DNA from: Deinococcales bacterium | GTDB lineage: Bacteria; Deinococcota; Deinococci; Deinococcales; JAAFIG01 | Length of the DNA: 64,000 bases | Reading direction: 5' to 3' | Assembly (NCBI GenBank): GCA_013298595.1 | Contig: JAAFIG010000015.1 | Location: 21,191-85,190, forward strand | In this document: one piece after another, positions 44,644-53,660 of the stretch | How positions within the stretch are numbered: the first letter of the stretch is position 1 | How the letters are laid out: the number at the start of each line of letters is the position of its first letter | Translations under genes and position numbers: made by a program | The notes under the pieces: model-generated | What the model saw: only the letters and a program-made list of their open reading frames with translations | What the model was told of the DNA's origin: nothing | Database searches by the model: none

Positions 44644-45478
44644 ACTTCGTGAACTTTTGTACCTAGACCGACCAAGGCTCACTTCGTACATTGCCCAAAT
44701 TTATGATGGCTTAACCACAAGGCGTGATTTGCAATCCGTTGTTATGAAAGGTGATGTAGAGACAACAAAACAAGAGGAGAATAGTCATACAGCTACTATC
44801 ACAGGTTCTAGTGAATTAAAGATTCCACTGATTGCAGGCATAGATATGTCTACCAATGTAGAAAAATCTCATAAAGTTTCAACTGGTGGTGATTATTTAA
44901 TTAGATTAGAAAAATCTATTTTTGGTGAGTCAAAAATAGATCAGGATAATTTATTTATCTTGTTTGAAAAATATATAAATGAGAAAAACCTCGTCAATGA
45001 TTATGAGTTGAATAATAATTATTCGGGTTTTATATATGTGAATGGGCTTCTTCAAATTGAAGACAGAAAGCAAGTCGATGAAATATTGAGTAAACTCGAC
45101 TTATGGATTAAAGCTGGTTTATTAGATGAAAATGAAATGAAAGATTCAAAAAAGCAAGCTCAAAAAATGCTAGCAATGTCAAAAGCACTTCAGGCATTTA
45201 AACTTGATAATCTAATTGCACATATTATAGTAGATACATTTACTGCATCAGCCGTGATTAATCCACTTCATTTGACGTTGAGTCTTGAACAACTACATTC
45301 ACTGTACTCTTTTCATCTTACCGAAGTTACTGTACTTGGTGTTCCACTAACCAATCAGGGACAACGTCGCAAATTAGGCGCTTTTGGCAATTTTGATTTT
45401 ACTAGCCTTGCGAATGTATTAAACTCATCAACGGACTTGCATATTTTCCCAATTGCAATATATAGAACAATTAAATAG
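44597..45478 (+). CDS. DUF6414-family protein
   Basis: This 293-residue protein starts, after a short variable segment, with the DUF6414 hallmark ELLYLDRPRLTSYIAQIYDGL. The middle (about 95-200) is AT-rich and Lys/Asn-rich, and the end is FDFTSLANVLNSSTDLHIFP. The function of the family is not known to me; members occur in accessory regions. ATGs at 44585 and 44597 are both possible. No CTCGAG occurs between 44220 and 45600, unlike the native background, so the cassette is probably a recent arrival. Confidence 0.7.
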   Translation: MSDTNLNNNIDSSVTELRELLYLDRPRLTSYIAQIYDGLTTRRDLQSVVMKGDVETTKQEENSHTATITGSSELKIPLIAGIDMSTNVEKSHKVSTGGDYLIRLEKSIFGESKIDQDNLFILFEKYINEKNLVNDYELNNNYSGFIYVNGLLQIEDRKQVDEILSKLDLWIKAGLLDENEMKDSKKQAQKMLAMSKALQAFKLDNLIAHIIVDTFTASAVINPLHLTLSLEQLHSLYSFHLTEVTVLGVPLTNQGQRRKLGAFGNFDFTSLANVLNSSTDLHIFPIAIYRTIK

Positions 45479-45561
45479 TGCTTTATAGCTATAAAAAATA
45501 GAATCAATGTTGTCGACAACTATCCTCATATCTTTATTCTGTTTTCATCGTAATATAAAAC

Positions 45562-45864
45562 ATGAACCGAATCACCCTGAAATTCCCCAAACCCTTACCT
45601 GCTCGAGATGCCAAAGGGAACGAAAAACCCAGCCCTTACTTTGACTGGGATGGCATGTTCGACGAAATTCGCGCTACCCTCGAGCCTCAATTGCTCGAGA
45701 ACCTTGGTGATATCGAACTCGAGATGATGTTAGCTGCCACTGCCGAAATTCGGGTAACTGGTAATTATATTGGTATGAAATCCACGGATGTCCGCGATAT
45801 GGTTTCGCAATTGCTAGGCGATGCAATGGAAAATATTGATACCACAGCGTATGCCACTCAATAA
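45562..45864 (+). CDS. Small hypothetical protein
   Basis: This 100-residue protein has no family I can name. It has an N-terminal beta-like segment (RITLKFPKPLPAR) and then acidic helices (EIRATLEPQLLENLGDIELEMML). A TAATAT box lies 5 bases before the ATG. Four CTCGAG motifs are present, one per 75 bases, so it is native. It is convergent with tRNA-Gly. Confidence 0.6.
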   Translation: MNRITLKFPKPLPARDAKGNEKPSPYFDWDGMFDEIRATLEPQLLENLGDIELEMMLAATAEIRVTGNYIGMKSTDVRDMVSQLLGDAMENIDTTAYATQ

Positions 45865-45891
45865 AAATCCCTCGAGCATTTAACTCGAGGG
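45862..45891 (-). terminator. CTCGAG-stem terminator after tRNA-Gly
   Basis: On the minus strand CCCTCGAG pairs with CTCGAGGG around a 7-base loop and is followed by ATTTTTATT. It lies directly after the 3' end of tRNA-Gly and may also act for the convergent gene. Confidence 0.75.
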
Positions 45892-45897
45892 GTGCTT

Positions 45898-45971
<74 letters not shown>

Positions 45972-46055
45972 GTAGCGCCAGATAATGTACCTGCCAAATC
46001 TGATTCCGTCAAGTCTTAGGCTACCCTCGAGACGTTTCGCCCGAGCTAAACGCGT

Positions 46056-46061
46056 TACACT
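46056..46061 (+). promoter_or_regulatory. -10 element TACACT of the ABC permease gene
   Basis: TACACT ends 6 bases before the ATG at 46068 and runs into CTCGAG, as at 10561. Confidence 0.6.
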
Positions 46062-46067
46062 CGAGTT

Positions 46068-47243
46068 ATGAATTTTGCTGATTTGTCCACGTTGGCGTTA
46101 CGCGGTTTGATGCGTCGCCCTGTCCGTACTTTGCTGACAATTATTGGCATTGTAGTAGCGGTTGCCAGTATGGTTGTTTTCTTATCACTCGGTGAAGGTT
46201 TTCGCCGAGCACTGGGCGATCAGGTCAGTAATATTGGTCCTGATATTCAAGTGCAACTGGCAGGTTCGGATACCTCGAGTGTGTTTGGTAGTCCCATTCC
46301 TGATGTGCCAATTTCTTTTGTCTCTAAACTCGAGACGTTAAAAGAAGAATTGGGGATTCGTCAGGTGATTCCTTATATGTTGACTGCTCGAGGCAGTTTT
46401 TCGGGCAGTGGCTATGTGATTCTGGCATACCCATTTGAAAATACGAAACTGACCGATGTTTATCCAAATATGAAATTGGGTTCTGGACGTTGGATTTTAC
46501 CTTCCGAAGGCAATGCAAAAGTGGCTGTGGTTGGTTCACAAGCCGCGAAAACTGCCAAACTTGCCCTTGGTGATGAGCTGCGTCTCTCGAGGACAGATCG
46601 GTACAAAGTGGTTGGTTTACTCGAGAAAGGTGAGGGTATTACCGATTCGGCTATTTTCTTGCCATTTGCTAGTTTAAGTTCGACACTGGCAGTGTCGGGT
46701 AAAGCCACAGGTATTGCCATTAAATTAAATGATGCTGCCGATGCTCGAGCCACTGCTAATATTATCAATCAGCGTTTTGCTGGCGACTTAAAAGCCCAAA
46801 CCCAAGGCGATGTGGTGCAAGTGCTGGATAAAGCCATTGCCATTGGGGATGCGTTTCGGTTTGGTATTAGTTTAATTGCCTTAATTGTTGGTGGGCTGGC
46901 TGTAGCCAACACAGTAATGATGGGCGTGTACGAACGAACCAAGGAATTTGGTGTGATTCGCGCCATCGGTGCTAAACCCAGTTTTGTTTTTCAATTGGTG
47001 GTACTCGAGAGTTTACTGATGGCATTGCTTGGTGGTGTTGGCGGTATTTTTGTTGGTTGGCTTGGCACTATAGCTGTCAATTTTGCGGTGCGCGATTTAG
47101 TCAGTGTTGAAATTGCCCAAGTGACTTTTCGCTTGGTTGGTTTAGCTGTTGGTGTCGCCACAGTGCTTGGACTGCTTTCTGGTTTATTACCTGCCCGAAC
47201 TGCCAGCCGCTTAGTGATTACCCAAGCCTTAGGAAGGAATTAA
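46068..47243 (+). CDS. MacB/FtsX-type ABC transporter permease
   Basis: This 391-residue permease has one N-terminal membrane helix ([25 protein letters not shown]), a large periplasmic domain of MacB_PCD type (about 45-245), and three C-terminal helices with the FtsX motif ([23 protein letters not shown]). It works with the ATPase encoded 3 bases downstream as a mechanotransmission-type ABC system, for export of lipids, peptides or antibiotics or for lipoprotein release. The cargo is not predictable. Confidence 0.9.
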   Translation: MNFADLSTLALRGLMRRPVRTLLTIIGIVVAVASMVVFLSLGEGFRRALGDQVSNIGPDIQVQLAGSDTSSVFGSPIPDVPISFVSKLETLKEELGIRQVIPYMLTARGSFSGSGYVILAYPFENTKLTDVYPNMKLGSGRWILPSEGNAKVAVVGSQAAKTAKLALGDELRLSRTDRYKVVGLLEKGEGITDSAIFLPFASLSSTLAVSGKATGIAIKLNDAADARATANIINQRFAGDLKAQTQGDVVQVLDKAIAIGDAFRFGISLIALIVGGLAVANTVMMGVYERTKEFGVIRAIGAKPSFVFQLVVLESLLMALLGGVGGIFVGWLGTIAVNFAVRDLVSVEIAQVTFRLVGLAVGVATVLGLLSGLLPARTASRLVITQALGRN

Positions 47244-47246
47244 GTC

Positions 47247-47924
47247 ATGACCCAGATTCTCGAGGCAAAAGATATTTCTAAAATTTACCCCAGCGGCGAA
47301 GACACGGTTACAGCACTCAATCACCTGAGTTTATCGTTTGAAGCTGGCAAAATCACTGCCATTGTTGGACCTTCGGGTAGCGGCAAAAGCACGTTGCTGA
47401 ATTTACTAGCGGGCTTTGACCGTCCCTCGAGTGGCAGTGTCAAACACCAAAGCACCGATATCACCACCATGCCCGAAACACTTTTAGCCACGTATCGCTT
47501 AGCACACTTTGGTTTTATTTTTCAGAATTACAATCTGATTTCGATTTTGAACGCTCAAGAAAATGTCGAAATGCCCTTATCGCTGGCGGGTGTACCTCGA
47601 GCCAAACGCAGTGCTACAGCCATAGAAATTCTCAAACGAGTCGGACTGGCAAAACGCAGCACCCATTACCCAAATCAACTTTCTGGTGGTGAGCAGCAAC
47701 GCGTGGCGATTGCTCGAGCACTGGCAACTAACCCAAGTGTGCTGTTTGCCGACGAACCCACAGGTAACTTAGACACCAGCACAGGCAAGGGGATTCTCGA
47801 GTTATTAACCGAACCAATGGAAGGTAGTCAGCACCGCACCTTGATTCTGATTACCCACGACATGGAAGTTGCCGCTCGAGCCGATACCATTGTGCGAATC
47901 CGAGATGGGGCACTCGAGGCGTAA
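47247..47924 (+). CDS. ABC transporter ATP-binding protein, LolD/MacB type
   Basis: This 225-residue ATPase has Walker [10 protein letters not shown], the family-specific Q-loop [22 protein letters not shown], signature [15 protein letters not shown], Walker [13 protein letters not shown] and ITHDMEVA. It is the partner of the permease gene just upstream; AGGAAGGA serves as ribosome-binding site at the end of the permease gene. Confidence 0.93.
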   Translation: MTQILEAKDISKIYPSGEDTVTALNHLSLSFEAGKITAIVGPSGSGKSTLLNLLAGFDRPSSGSVKHQSTDITTMPETLLATYRLAHFGFIFQNYNLISILNAQENVEMPLSLAGVPRAKRSATAIEILKRVGLAKRSTHYPNQLSGGEQQRVAIARALATNPSVLFADEPTGNLDTSTGKGILELLTEPMEGSQHRTLILITHDMEVAARADTIVRIRDGALEA

Positions 47925-47927
47925 ACT
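47922..47927 (+). promoter_or_regulatory. -10 element TAAACT of glcD
   Basis: TAAACT overlaps the stop region of the preceding ATPase gene and ends 6 bases before the ATG at 47934. This suggests an independent leaderless transcript for the oxidase. Confidence 0.5.
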
Positions 47928-47933
47928 ATTGTT

Positions 47934-49295
47934 ATGAAAGCCTTACTTGATTCCTTAAAAAAAGCTTTAGGCGATAAAGTCCGCGATAAAATTACGGATA
48001 CCTTGTTATACCGTTACGATGCGATTGCTCAAGGTCCTGCACCACTGGCTGTTGTGCTTGCCGAAACCGCCAGGGATGTAGCAACTACCCTCGAGTTGTG
48101 TTCGGCTGCGAAGATGGCTGTTGTGCCTCGAGGTGCGTCCAGTGGGCTTTCTGGTGGTGCTGTGCCTGTAGGGGATTGCATCATGATTGCTACAAACCGT
48201 ATGACGCGACTCGAGATAGACCCGATTAAACGTATTGCCAGAGTGCAACCTGGTGTAATAACCGATGCTATTAGTGCCGCAGCCAAAAAACACGGCTTGT
48301 ACTACCCACCTGACCCAGCTTCGAGTCGGCAAAGCACAATTGGTGGCAATATCGCCGAGAATGCGGGTGGTCCGCAATGCCTGAAAAAAGGTGTGACAGG
48401 CGATTATGTACTTGAACTCGAGTTTGTTACCGCTGATGGGCAAATTCAACGCGCAGACCGCAGTGGCATAGATTTAGCTGGGATGATTATTGGTTCTGAA
48501 GGCACACTGGCATTTGTGACCGATGCTGTTTTGAAACTCGAGCCACTGCCGAAGTACACCCGCACGGCTTTTGCTGTGTTTAACGAACTTGGTCAAGCAG
48601 GTCGCGCCGTTGCACTGATTACAGCTCGAGGGTTAACCCCAGCCAAACTCGAGTTGATGGATCAGAACAGTATCCGAGCAGTTGAACAATTTATGAATAT
48701 GGGTTTACCAACAGATGCCGAAGCAATTCTGGTTTGCGATACCGATGGCGATGATGCCGATATTGTCAATCTTGAAATTGAATCGGTTGCCGAGGCTTTT
48801 CGTGAAGCCAATGCCAGGGAGGTGCGTTTAGCTGCCAGCCCTGAAGAAGCTGCGCAACTCTGGAAAGCGCGGCGCAGTGTTTCACCTGCGCTTGGCAATA
48901 TCCGTCCGCACCGATTTAACGAAGATATTGTTGTGCCACGCAGTAAACTCGAGCCTGCCATGCGCGAAATGCAGGAAATTGCTAAGCATTACCCACATTT
49001 TCCTTTTGCGATTTTTGGACATGCAGGCGATGGTAACTTGCATCCCAACATTCTTTTTGACCGCACCAAAGATAGCATCGAAGAAGTAGACCATTTTGCC
49101 CATGAAGTGGCTCGAGTTGCCATTGCCCACGGTGGTGTGCTCAGTGGTGAACACGGCATTGGCATGATGAAACGTGGTTTTATGACCGAAGCGACACCTC
49201 GAGAAACCTTAGAAGCATGGTGGCGGATCAAACACGCCTTTGACCCGAACGGTATTATGAACCCGAAAAAAGTGCTACCCGAATTACAACCCTGA
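47934..49295 (+). CDS. glcD: FAD-linked glycolate/D-lactate oxidase subunit (GlcD-like)
   Basis: This 453-residue flavoprotein of the VAO/PCMH family has FAD-binding VVPRGASSGLSGGAVPVGD (about 61-80), YYPPDPASSRQSTIGGNIAENAGGPQCLKKGVTGDYVL, and a C-terminal FAD-oxidase domain with HAGDGNLHPN and LSGEHGIGMMKRGFM. It oxidises glycolate or D-lactate to the keto acid. GlcF is not present next to it; a GlcE-like short protein is encoded at 55486-56097. Confidence 0.92.
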   Translation: MKALLDSLKKALGDKVRDKITDTLLYRYDAIAQGPAPLAVVLAETARDVATTLELCSAAKMAVVPRGASSGLSGGAVPVGDCIMIATNRMTRLEIDPIKRIARVQPGVITDAISAAAKKHGLYYPPDPASSRQSTIGGNIAENAGGPQCLKKGVTGDYVLELEFVTADGQIQRADRSGIDLAGMIIGSEGTLAFVTDAVLKLEPLPKYTRTAFAVFNELGQAGRAVALITARGLTPAKLELMDQNSIRAVEQFMNMGLPTDAEAILVCDTDGDDADIVNLEIESVAEAFREANAREVRLAASPEEAAQLWKARRSVSPALGNIRPHRFNEDIVVPRSKLEPAMREMQEIAKHYPHFPFAIFGHAGDGNLHPNILFDRTKDSIEEVDHFAHEVARVAIAHGGVLSGEHGIGMMKRGFMTEATPRETLEAWWRIKHAFDPNGIMNPKKVLPELQP

Positions 49296-49608
49296 ATTGT
49301 CTGGATTCACTCAAGTTGCATCAACCTAAAAAGCCCTTTCACTTTGTCCCCAAGCTAACTCAATCCTTTGCAAAAGTGGCAAAAGAAACCAGTCACTCGA
49401 GTGTCAAAATTATATTTCTCCGTCCACCACAGATTGACAGCCCGCAAAACCTCGAGTACCCTCGAGTCATGAAGCACCCACAAACAACTTTACATACTGC
49501 GGTGCGAGTCAAACGTTCCAAAGCTGGCTAGGGACAGGTAGATCGGTTAAAAAGGGTGATGCGAATTTTGCCCTTTTGTGCTATTCGCTTTTTACCTAAG
49601 GGGTCTCT
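49296..49608. other. Intergenic stretch before the saccharopine dehydrogenase-like gene
   Basis: About 310 bases hold no clear gene apart from a possible 20-codon leader frame at 49469. Two CTCGAG motifs 11 bases apart lie just upstream of that frame. A weak T/A-rich segment and AAGGGG precede the ATG at 49609. Confidence 0.4.
49469..49531 (+). CDS. Possible 20-residue leader peptide
   Basis: An ATG follows a TACCCT box by 6 bases, the leaderless arrangement of this genome. The frame encodes 20 residues ending VRVKRSKAG, with a His/Thr-rich middle. It precedes the saccharopine dehydrogenase-family gene by 77 bases. No attenuator hairpin is evident. It could be fortuitous. Confidence 0.25.
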   Translation: MKHPQTTLHTAVRVKRSKAG

Positions 49609-50823
49609 ATGCGTGTTTTGTTGATTGGTGCAGGTGGAGTTGGTGGCGCGTTCGCAGTTATTGCGGCGCGGCGTCATTTTGTGTCTTTGTTGGTGGTGGC
49701 AGATTATAGCCTCGAGAAAGCCCAAGCCGTAGCCGCCGATACGGCTCGAGATGGTCTTGAGAGCTTAGCTGAATTTGTTGATGCCAGTTCGTTTGAGCGT
49801 GTGCTGGCAGTGGCGCAAAAACACAAGGTGGATGCGATTATCAATTTGTGTGCTCCACTTTTTAATCCTCCTATATTCAGGGCGGCTTATGAATTGGGAA
49901 TTGTTTATTTGGACACAGCAGCGAATCTCTCAGAGCCTCACCCAACCGATCCGTTTAACCAAATGGGTAAAACCCTTGGGGTGGATCAATTCGCAGCGCA
50001 CGAGGCTTGGGTGGCTCGAGGGGCGCTGGGAATTACCAGTATCGGGGTTGAACCGGGCTTATCCGATGTTTTTGCTCGGTTTGCCTCAGATCATTTGTTC
50101 TCGAGTATCGAAGAAATTGGGGTACGTGATGGTGGAAATTTAACCATTGATGGCTACGCGTTTGCACCAACTTTTAACATTTGGACGATGCTCGAGGAAT
50201 GCCTGAACCCACCGATTCATTACAGTAAAACTCGAGGATGGTATACGTCTGAGCCAATGAGTCATCTCGAGGTGTTTGATTTCCCAGCGGGTATTGGCAG
50301 TCTCGAGTGTGTGGCTGTGGAACACGAGGAAGTCTTGTTTATTCCGCGTTATATCGATGTTCAACGCGTTAGTTTTAAGTACGGGCTTGGCGCAGAAATT
50401 GTCGATGTGCTGAAAACCTTGCATAAACTCGGTTTAGATTCAACGAAGAAAATTCAATTTGGCGATTTCGCCATTTCACCACGTGATTTTGTAGCCGCCG
50501 CCCTACCCGACCCTGCCAAATTAGGTGATCGGATGCACGGCGTAACCTGCGCTGGAACGTGGGTTAAAGGTATTGGTAAAAATGGTTTACCTCGAGAAAC
50601 CTACCTTCATCATATTGCTGATAATGCTGTCACCATGCGCGAATACGGTTGTCAAGCTGTGGTGTGGCAAACCGCGATCAATCCTGTGGTTGCCCTCGAG
50701 CTGATTTATAACGGTTCGTGGGCTGGGGCTGGCGTGTACTGCCCAGAGCATTTTGATGCGGTGCCTTTTCTTGAGTTATTAGCAGCCTATGGTGCTCCGC
50801 ATAGCATTCAGGAACGAATCTGA
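49609..50823 (+). CDS. Saccharopine dehydrogenase-family protein
   Basis: This 404-residue oxidoreductase has an N-terminal Rossmann fold (MRVLLIGAGGVGGAFAVIA), a second-domain start IINLCAPLFNPPIFRAAYELGIVYLDTAANL, and a C-terminal part (TYLHHIADNAVTMREYGCQAVVWQTAINPVVALELI) typical of LYS9/carboxynorspermidine-like members. The family joins or splits amino acids and keto acids with NAD(P). The specific reaction is open; carboxynorspermidine/homospermidine-type or saccharopine chemistry are candidates. AAGGGG serves as ribosome-binding site. Confidence 0.88.
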   Translation: MRVLLIGAGGVGGAFAVIAARRHFVSLLVVADYSLEKAQAVAADTARDGLESLAEFVDASSFERVLAVAQKHKVDAIINLCAPLFNPPIFRAAYELGIVYLDTAANLSEPHPTDPFNQMGKTLGVDQFAAHEAWVARGALGITSIGVEPGLSDVFARFASDHLFSSIEEIGVRDGGNLTIDGYAFAPTFNIWTMLEECLNPPIHYSKTRGWYTSEPMSHLEVFDFPAGIGSLECVAVEHEEVLFIPRYIDVQRVSFKYGLGAEIVDVLKTLHKLGLDSTKKIQFGDFAISPRDFVAAALPDPAKLGDRMHGVTCAGTWVKGIGKNGLPRETYLHHIADNAVTMREYGCQAVVWQTAINPVVALELIYNGSWAGAGVYCPEHFDAVPFLELLAAYGAPHSIQERI

Positions 50824-51006
50824 AATACAGTTTGGGTATTCGCGGTAGTAGGTCAAAACTTGAGCATAGATTTCCATCGACAATACACGTTTCAGGTAGC
50901 AAAGACTCGAGACATGCACAAGGCGAATTGGTGATTTCTCGAGGGTTTGGTCGAGCAATCAACTCGTCAGTAAAACACTGTTGATATTTTGAGAAATGAT
51001 TTGTAG

Positions 51007-51012
51007 TACACT
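51007..51012 (+). promoter_or_regulatory. -10 element TACACT of xisH
   Basis: TACACT ends 7 bases before the ATG at 51020 and rules out the upstream in-frame start at 50996. Confidence 0.55.
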
Positions 51013-51019
51013 GCTTGAC

Positions 51020-51433
51020 ATGGCAAAAGATGCTTTTCATGAAGTCGTCAAAATTGCCCTTGAGAAAGACCATTGGCGTATTTCTCATGATCCATTGAAA
51101 ATCTTAATTGGTACAGATTTCATGCTTGTTGACCTCGCAGCCGAACGACTCCTGATTGCCCAAAGAGACCAAGAATTTATTGCTGTCGAAATAAAAGGAT
51201 TAAGTCAGACCTCAACAATTCACCAATTCCATGCGGTTCTTGGACAATACTTAAACTATCGCTTAGCTTTACGCGTAACACACCCAAAATACAAATTGTA
51301 TTTAGCTGTACCAGAAGAAACTTTTAACACTTTTTACCAACGAGAGTTTACTCAACTAGCCATAAAAGAATACAGCATTGCCATATTTGTCTACGATGTT
51401 GAAAAAGAGGTGATTGTTAGTGAATACAGTTGA
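51020..51433 (+). CDS. xisH: XisH-family protein
   Basis: This 137-residue protein matches XisH, first named as a factor controlling excision of the cyanobacterial fdxN element. Features are MAKDAFHEVVKIALEKDHWRI, TDFMLVDLAAERLLIAQRD and EFIAVEIKGLSQTSTIHQFHAVLGQYLNYR. The Asp...Glu-x-Lys layout is that of PD-(D/E)XK nucleases. It overlaps xisI by 14 bases. No CTCGAG lies in the gene. Outside cyanobacteria and Chloroflexota such pairs are uncommon, so transfer is possible. Its real function, nuclease or otherwise, is not established. Confidence 0.85.
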   Translation: MAKDAFHEVVKIALEKDHWRISHDPLKILIGTDFMLVDLAAERLLIAQRDQEFIAVEIKGLSQTSTIHQFHAVLGQYLNYRLALRVTHPKYKLYLAVPEETFNTFYQREFTQLAIKEYSIAIFVYDVEKEVIVSEYS

Positions 51434-51752
51434 AATTATCAAAACCATTCTCGAGGATATTGCCACACCAAAGATTGCTCTGACCCCAGAAGACCTCGAG
51501 TATCAAATTGTCATGGATACACAAAGGCATCATTACCAACTGGTTGTGGTTGGATGGCAAAATAAACGCTACACTCACGGTATTTTAGTGCAAATAGACT
51601 TACGTGGCGATTTGGTCTGGATAGTTGCTGATAACACCGATTACGACGTAGCCGGTGAACTGATGCGTTTAGGTGTACCAAAAGATAAGATTGTACTTGG
51701 CTTTCAACCACCACAATGGCGACAACATACTGGTTATGCCACAGGCGAATGA
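51420..51752 (+). CDS. xisI: XisI-family protein
   Basis: This 110-residue protein matches the XisI family: IALTPEDLEYQIVMDTQRHHYQLVVVGW, RYTHGILVQIDLRGDLVWIVADNTDYDVAGEL, GVPKDKIVLGFQPP and RQHTGYA. It is always found with XisH. GTG at 51420 is chosen because AGAGGTGA lies 6 bases upstream; TTG at 51414 is the alternative. It presumably binds XisH. Confidence 0.87.
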   Translation: MNTVEIIKTILEDIATPKIALTPEDLEYQIVMDTQRHHYQLVVVGWQNKRYTHGILVQIDLRGDLVWIVADNTDYDVAGELMRLGVPKDKIVLGFQPPQWRQHTGYATGE

Positions 51753-51872
51753 TACAAGCTCGAGCAGTTTCGAGATAGTTGAGTTCTTTCGAGTCTAGTT
51801 CAAAGCGTAAGGCGCACCACATCAGGTACAAGAACCAGTAGTTTGACCATTTACCTTTGCACCTTCTCGAGC

Positions 51873-51878
51873 TACAAT
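51873..51878 (+). promoter_or_regulatory. -10 element TACAAT of the Asp23-nusB-folD operon
   Basis: TACAAT ends 6 bases before the ATG at 51885. A CTCGAG motif lies just upstream. Confidence 0.6.
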
Positions 51879-51884
51879 ACTTTT

Positions 51885-52238
51885 ATGGCAGCTAAAACCC
51901 CTAAAAACGTGGATGTGGACATTAACAAAGATGTGATTACTGGTATTGCCAGTATTGCTCTTGAAGCTGTGCAAGGCGTGGTTCCTGTGACTGCGCCTTT
52001 GCAACTTGGCGAATTTTTCAATGGTAAACGCCTCAAAGGGATTAACGTTTCGAGAGATGGTAGCAATGTGGTGGTGGATTTGAGTGTCAATGTGGATTAT
52101 GGTCGGGTGATTCCTGATGTTGCTAAAGAAGTGCAACGTACCGTTGCTGAGAATATCGAAGTGATGACTGGTTTAACGGTGCAAAGTGTCAATGTCACGG
52201 TGCAAGGTGTGGTTCTTCCTGTGGTGAGTAATGTCTGA
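51885..52238 (+). CDS. Asp23/Gls24-family envelope stress protein
   Basis: This 117-residue protein of the Asp23 family is marked by ITGIASIALEAVQGVVPV at the start, a middle NVVVDLSVNVDYGRVIPDVAKEVQRTVAENIEVMTGL and VQSVNVTVQGVVLP at the end. In Gram-positive bacteria, relatives are membrane-tethered stress proteins often encoded upstream of nusB, as here. It overlaps nusB by 8 bases. The long frame from 51843 is rejected because of the TACAAT box before 51885. Confidence 0.9.
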   Translation: MAAKTPKNVDVDINKDVITGIASIALEAVQGVVPVTAPLQLGEFFNGKRLKGINVSRDGSNVVVDLSVNVDYGRVIPDVAKEVQRTVAENIEVMTGLTVQSVNVTVQGVVLPVVSNV

Positions 52239-52788
52239 TCCTCGAGGACACGTTCCAACCACAGTCAATGGTAGTCGTAAAGCCCGAGAACTCGCTTTTC
52301 GTGTGTTGTTCTCGAGCGAACAAGGTAAGCATAGTATCAATCAAGCTTGGGTCGAAGCGAAACTCGATTTGCAACGTGCCTTAGACGATGTGCTCGACCC
52401 TGAAACCGAAGAGGGAATGCTCGAGGAAACCCCCGAAGTGTTAACGCCTGAAAATATTGCTTTTGCCCATCGGTTATTGCTTGGTTACGATGAGCATCGT
52501 TACGAAGTAGATCAAACGCTCGAGCGGGTGATTGAAGGTTGGACGTTTACGCAAATGAGCCAGACTGATTTGGCGATTTTACGCATCAGTGCTTTTGAAA
52601 TTTTGCATATTGATACGCCTGCGGCGGCGGTGATCGAAATTGCTGTGCGGCTGGCTAAGCGCTATGGTGGCGACGACTCCGGCAGATTTGTCAACGGTGT
52701 TCTGTCACGGTTTCTGGAACGCGAAGCACCACTCGAGAAACGCAAAATTAAAACTGATAAACCCAAACGCGTCAAAATCAATCAATAA
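52231..52788 (+). CDS. nusB: Transcription antitermination factor NusB
   Basis: This 185-residue RNA-binding protein joins NusE in rRNA antitermination. The family core is SRKARELAFRVLFSSEQGK, LERVIEGWTFTQMSQTDLAILRISAFEIL and PAAAVIEIAVRLAKRYGGDDSGRFVNGVLSRF. An acidic insertion of about 25 residues (DVLDPETEEGMLEETPEVL) lies between helices 2 and 3, and the C-terminal tail is basic. It overlaps the Asp23 gene and precedes folD by 14 bases. Confidence 0.93.
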   Translation: MSDPRGHVPTTVNGSRKARELAFRVLFSSEQGKHSINQAWVEAKLDLQRALDDVLDPETEEGMLEETPEVLTPENIAFAHRLLLGYDEHRYEVDQTLERVIEGWTFTQMSQTDLAILRISAFEILHIDTPAAAVIEIAVRLAKRYGGDDSGRFVNGVLSRFLEREAPLEKRKIKTDKPKRVKINQ

Positions 52789-52802
52789 TCCAAGGATTTC
52801 CC

Positions 52803-53660
52803 ATGACTCAACCACTTATTTTAGATGGTAATGCAGCCGCAGCAGCTTTACTCGAGAAAGCCCAAACCCTGATGGCAACACTTTCTGTTAAGCCACACCT
52901 GCATGTTGTCCGCGTTGGCGATGACCCTGCTAGTGTTTCGTATACGCGTTTAAAGGCTCGTCGTGCCAAGAAAATCGGTATGGACAGCACCTTAACCGAA
53001 TTGCCAGCCGATACCACTGAAGCTGTGCTACTCGAGTTTATTCAAACGCTGAATAGCGATAAAAACACACATGGCATTCTGGTGCAATTACCATTTCCCA
53101 AAGGTTCAAGTATCCGCGAAGCTGTGATTCTCGAGGCAATTCATCCAGATAAAGATGTGGATGGCTTACATGTGGTGAATACAGGCAGATTATGGTCGGG
53201 ACAAGCTGGGTTACGCAGTTGTACGCCCGCTGGGATTATCTCCATGCTCGACCATTACAACATCCCTCTCGAGGGTAAACGGGTGGTGATTATCAACCGT
53301 TCACAACTGGTTGGAAAGCCGTTGGCTGCCCTGTGTCTCGAGCGTAACGCCACTGTGACCATTGCACACTCGAGAACCACCGATTTGGCAGCTGTGGCTC
53401 GAGAAGCCGATATTCTTGTTACTGCTGTTGGAAGAGTGAACTTTATTACCCCAGAATTTGTCAAAGCTGGCGCAGTGGTCATAGATGTCAGCATCAACCG
53501 AATTTTTGTTGAAAACGAAGAAAAACTTGTTGGAGATTGCGCCGCTGAAGTTGCCGCTATCTCGAGTGCCATTACCCCTGTGCCAGGTGGGGTTGGACCT
53601 ATGACGGTTTCGCATTTGTTGTACAACACGGTATTAGCAGCACAATTGCAAAGTGCTTAA
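52803..53660 (+). CDS. folD: Bifunctional methylenetetrahydrofolate dehydrogenase/cyclohydrolase
   Basis: This 285-residue enzyme converts 5,10-methylene-THF to 10-formyl-THF in one-carbon metabolism. It contains the active-site region HVVRVGDDPASVSYTRLKARRAKKIG with catalytic Tyr and Lys, HGILVQLPFPKG, VVIINRSQLVGKPLAALCL (NADP site) and the C-terminal PVPGGVGPMTVSHL. AAGGA precedes the ATG. GlyA, which generates the methylene-THF substrate, lies 3 kb downstream on the other strand. Confidence 0.96.
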   Translation: MTQPLILDGNAAAAALLEKAQTLMATLSVKPHLHVVRVGDDPASVSYTRLKARRAKKIGMDSTLTELPADTTEAVLLEFIQTLNSDKNTHGILVQLPFPKGSSIREAVILEAIHPDKDVDGLHVVNTGRLWSGQAGLRSCTPAGIISMLDHYNIPLEGKRVVIINRSQLVGKPLAALCLERNATVTIAHSRTTDLAAVAREADILVTAVGRVNFITPEFVKAGAVVIDVSINRIFVENEEKLVGDCAAEVAAISSAITPVPGGVGPMTVSHLLYNTVLAAQLQSA

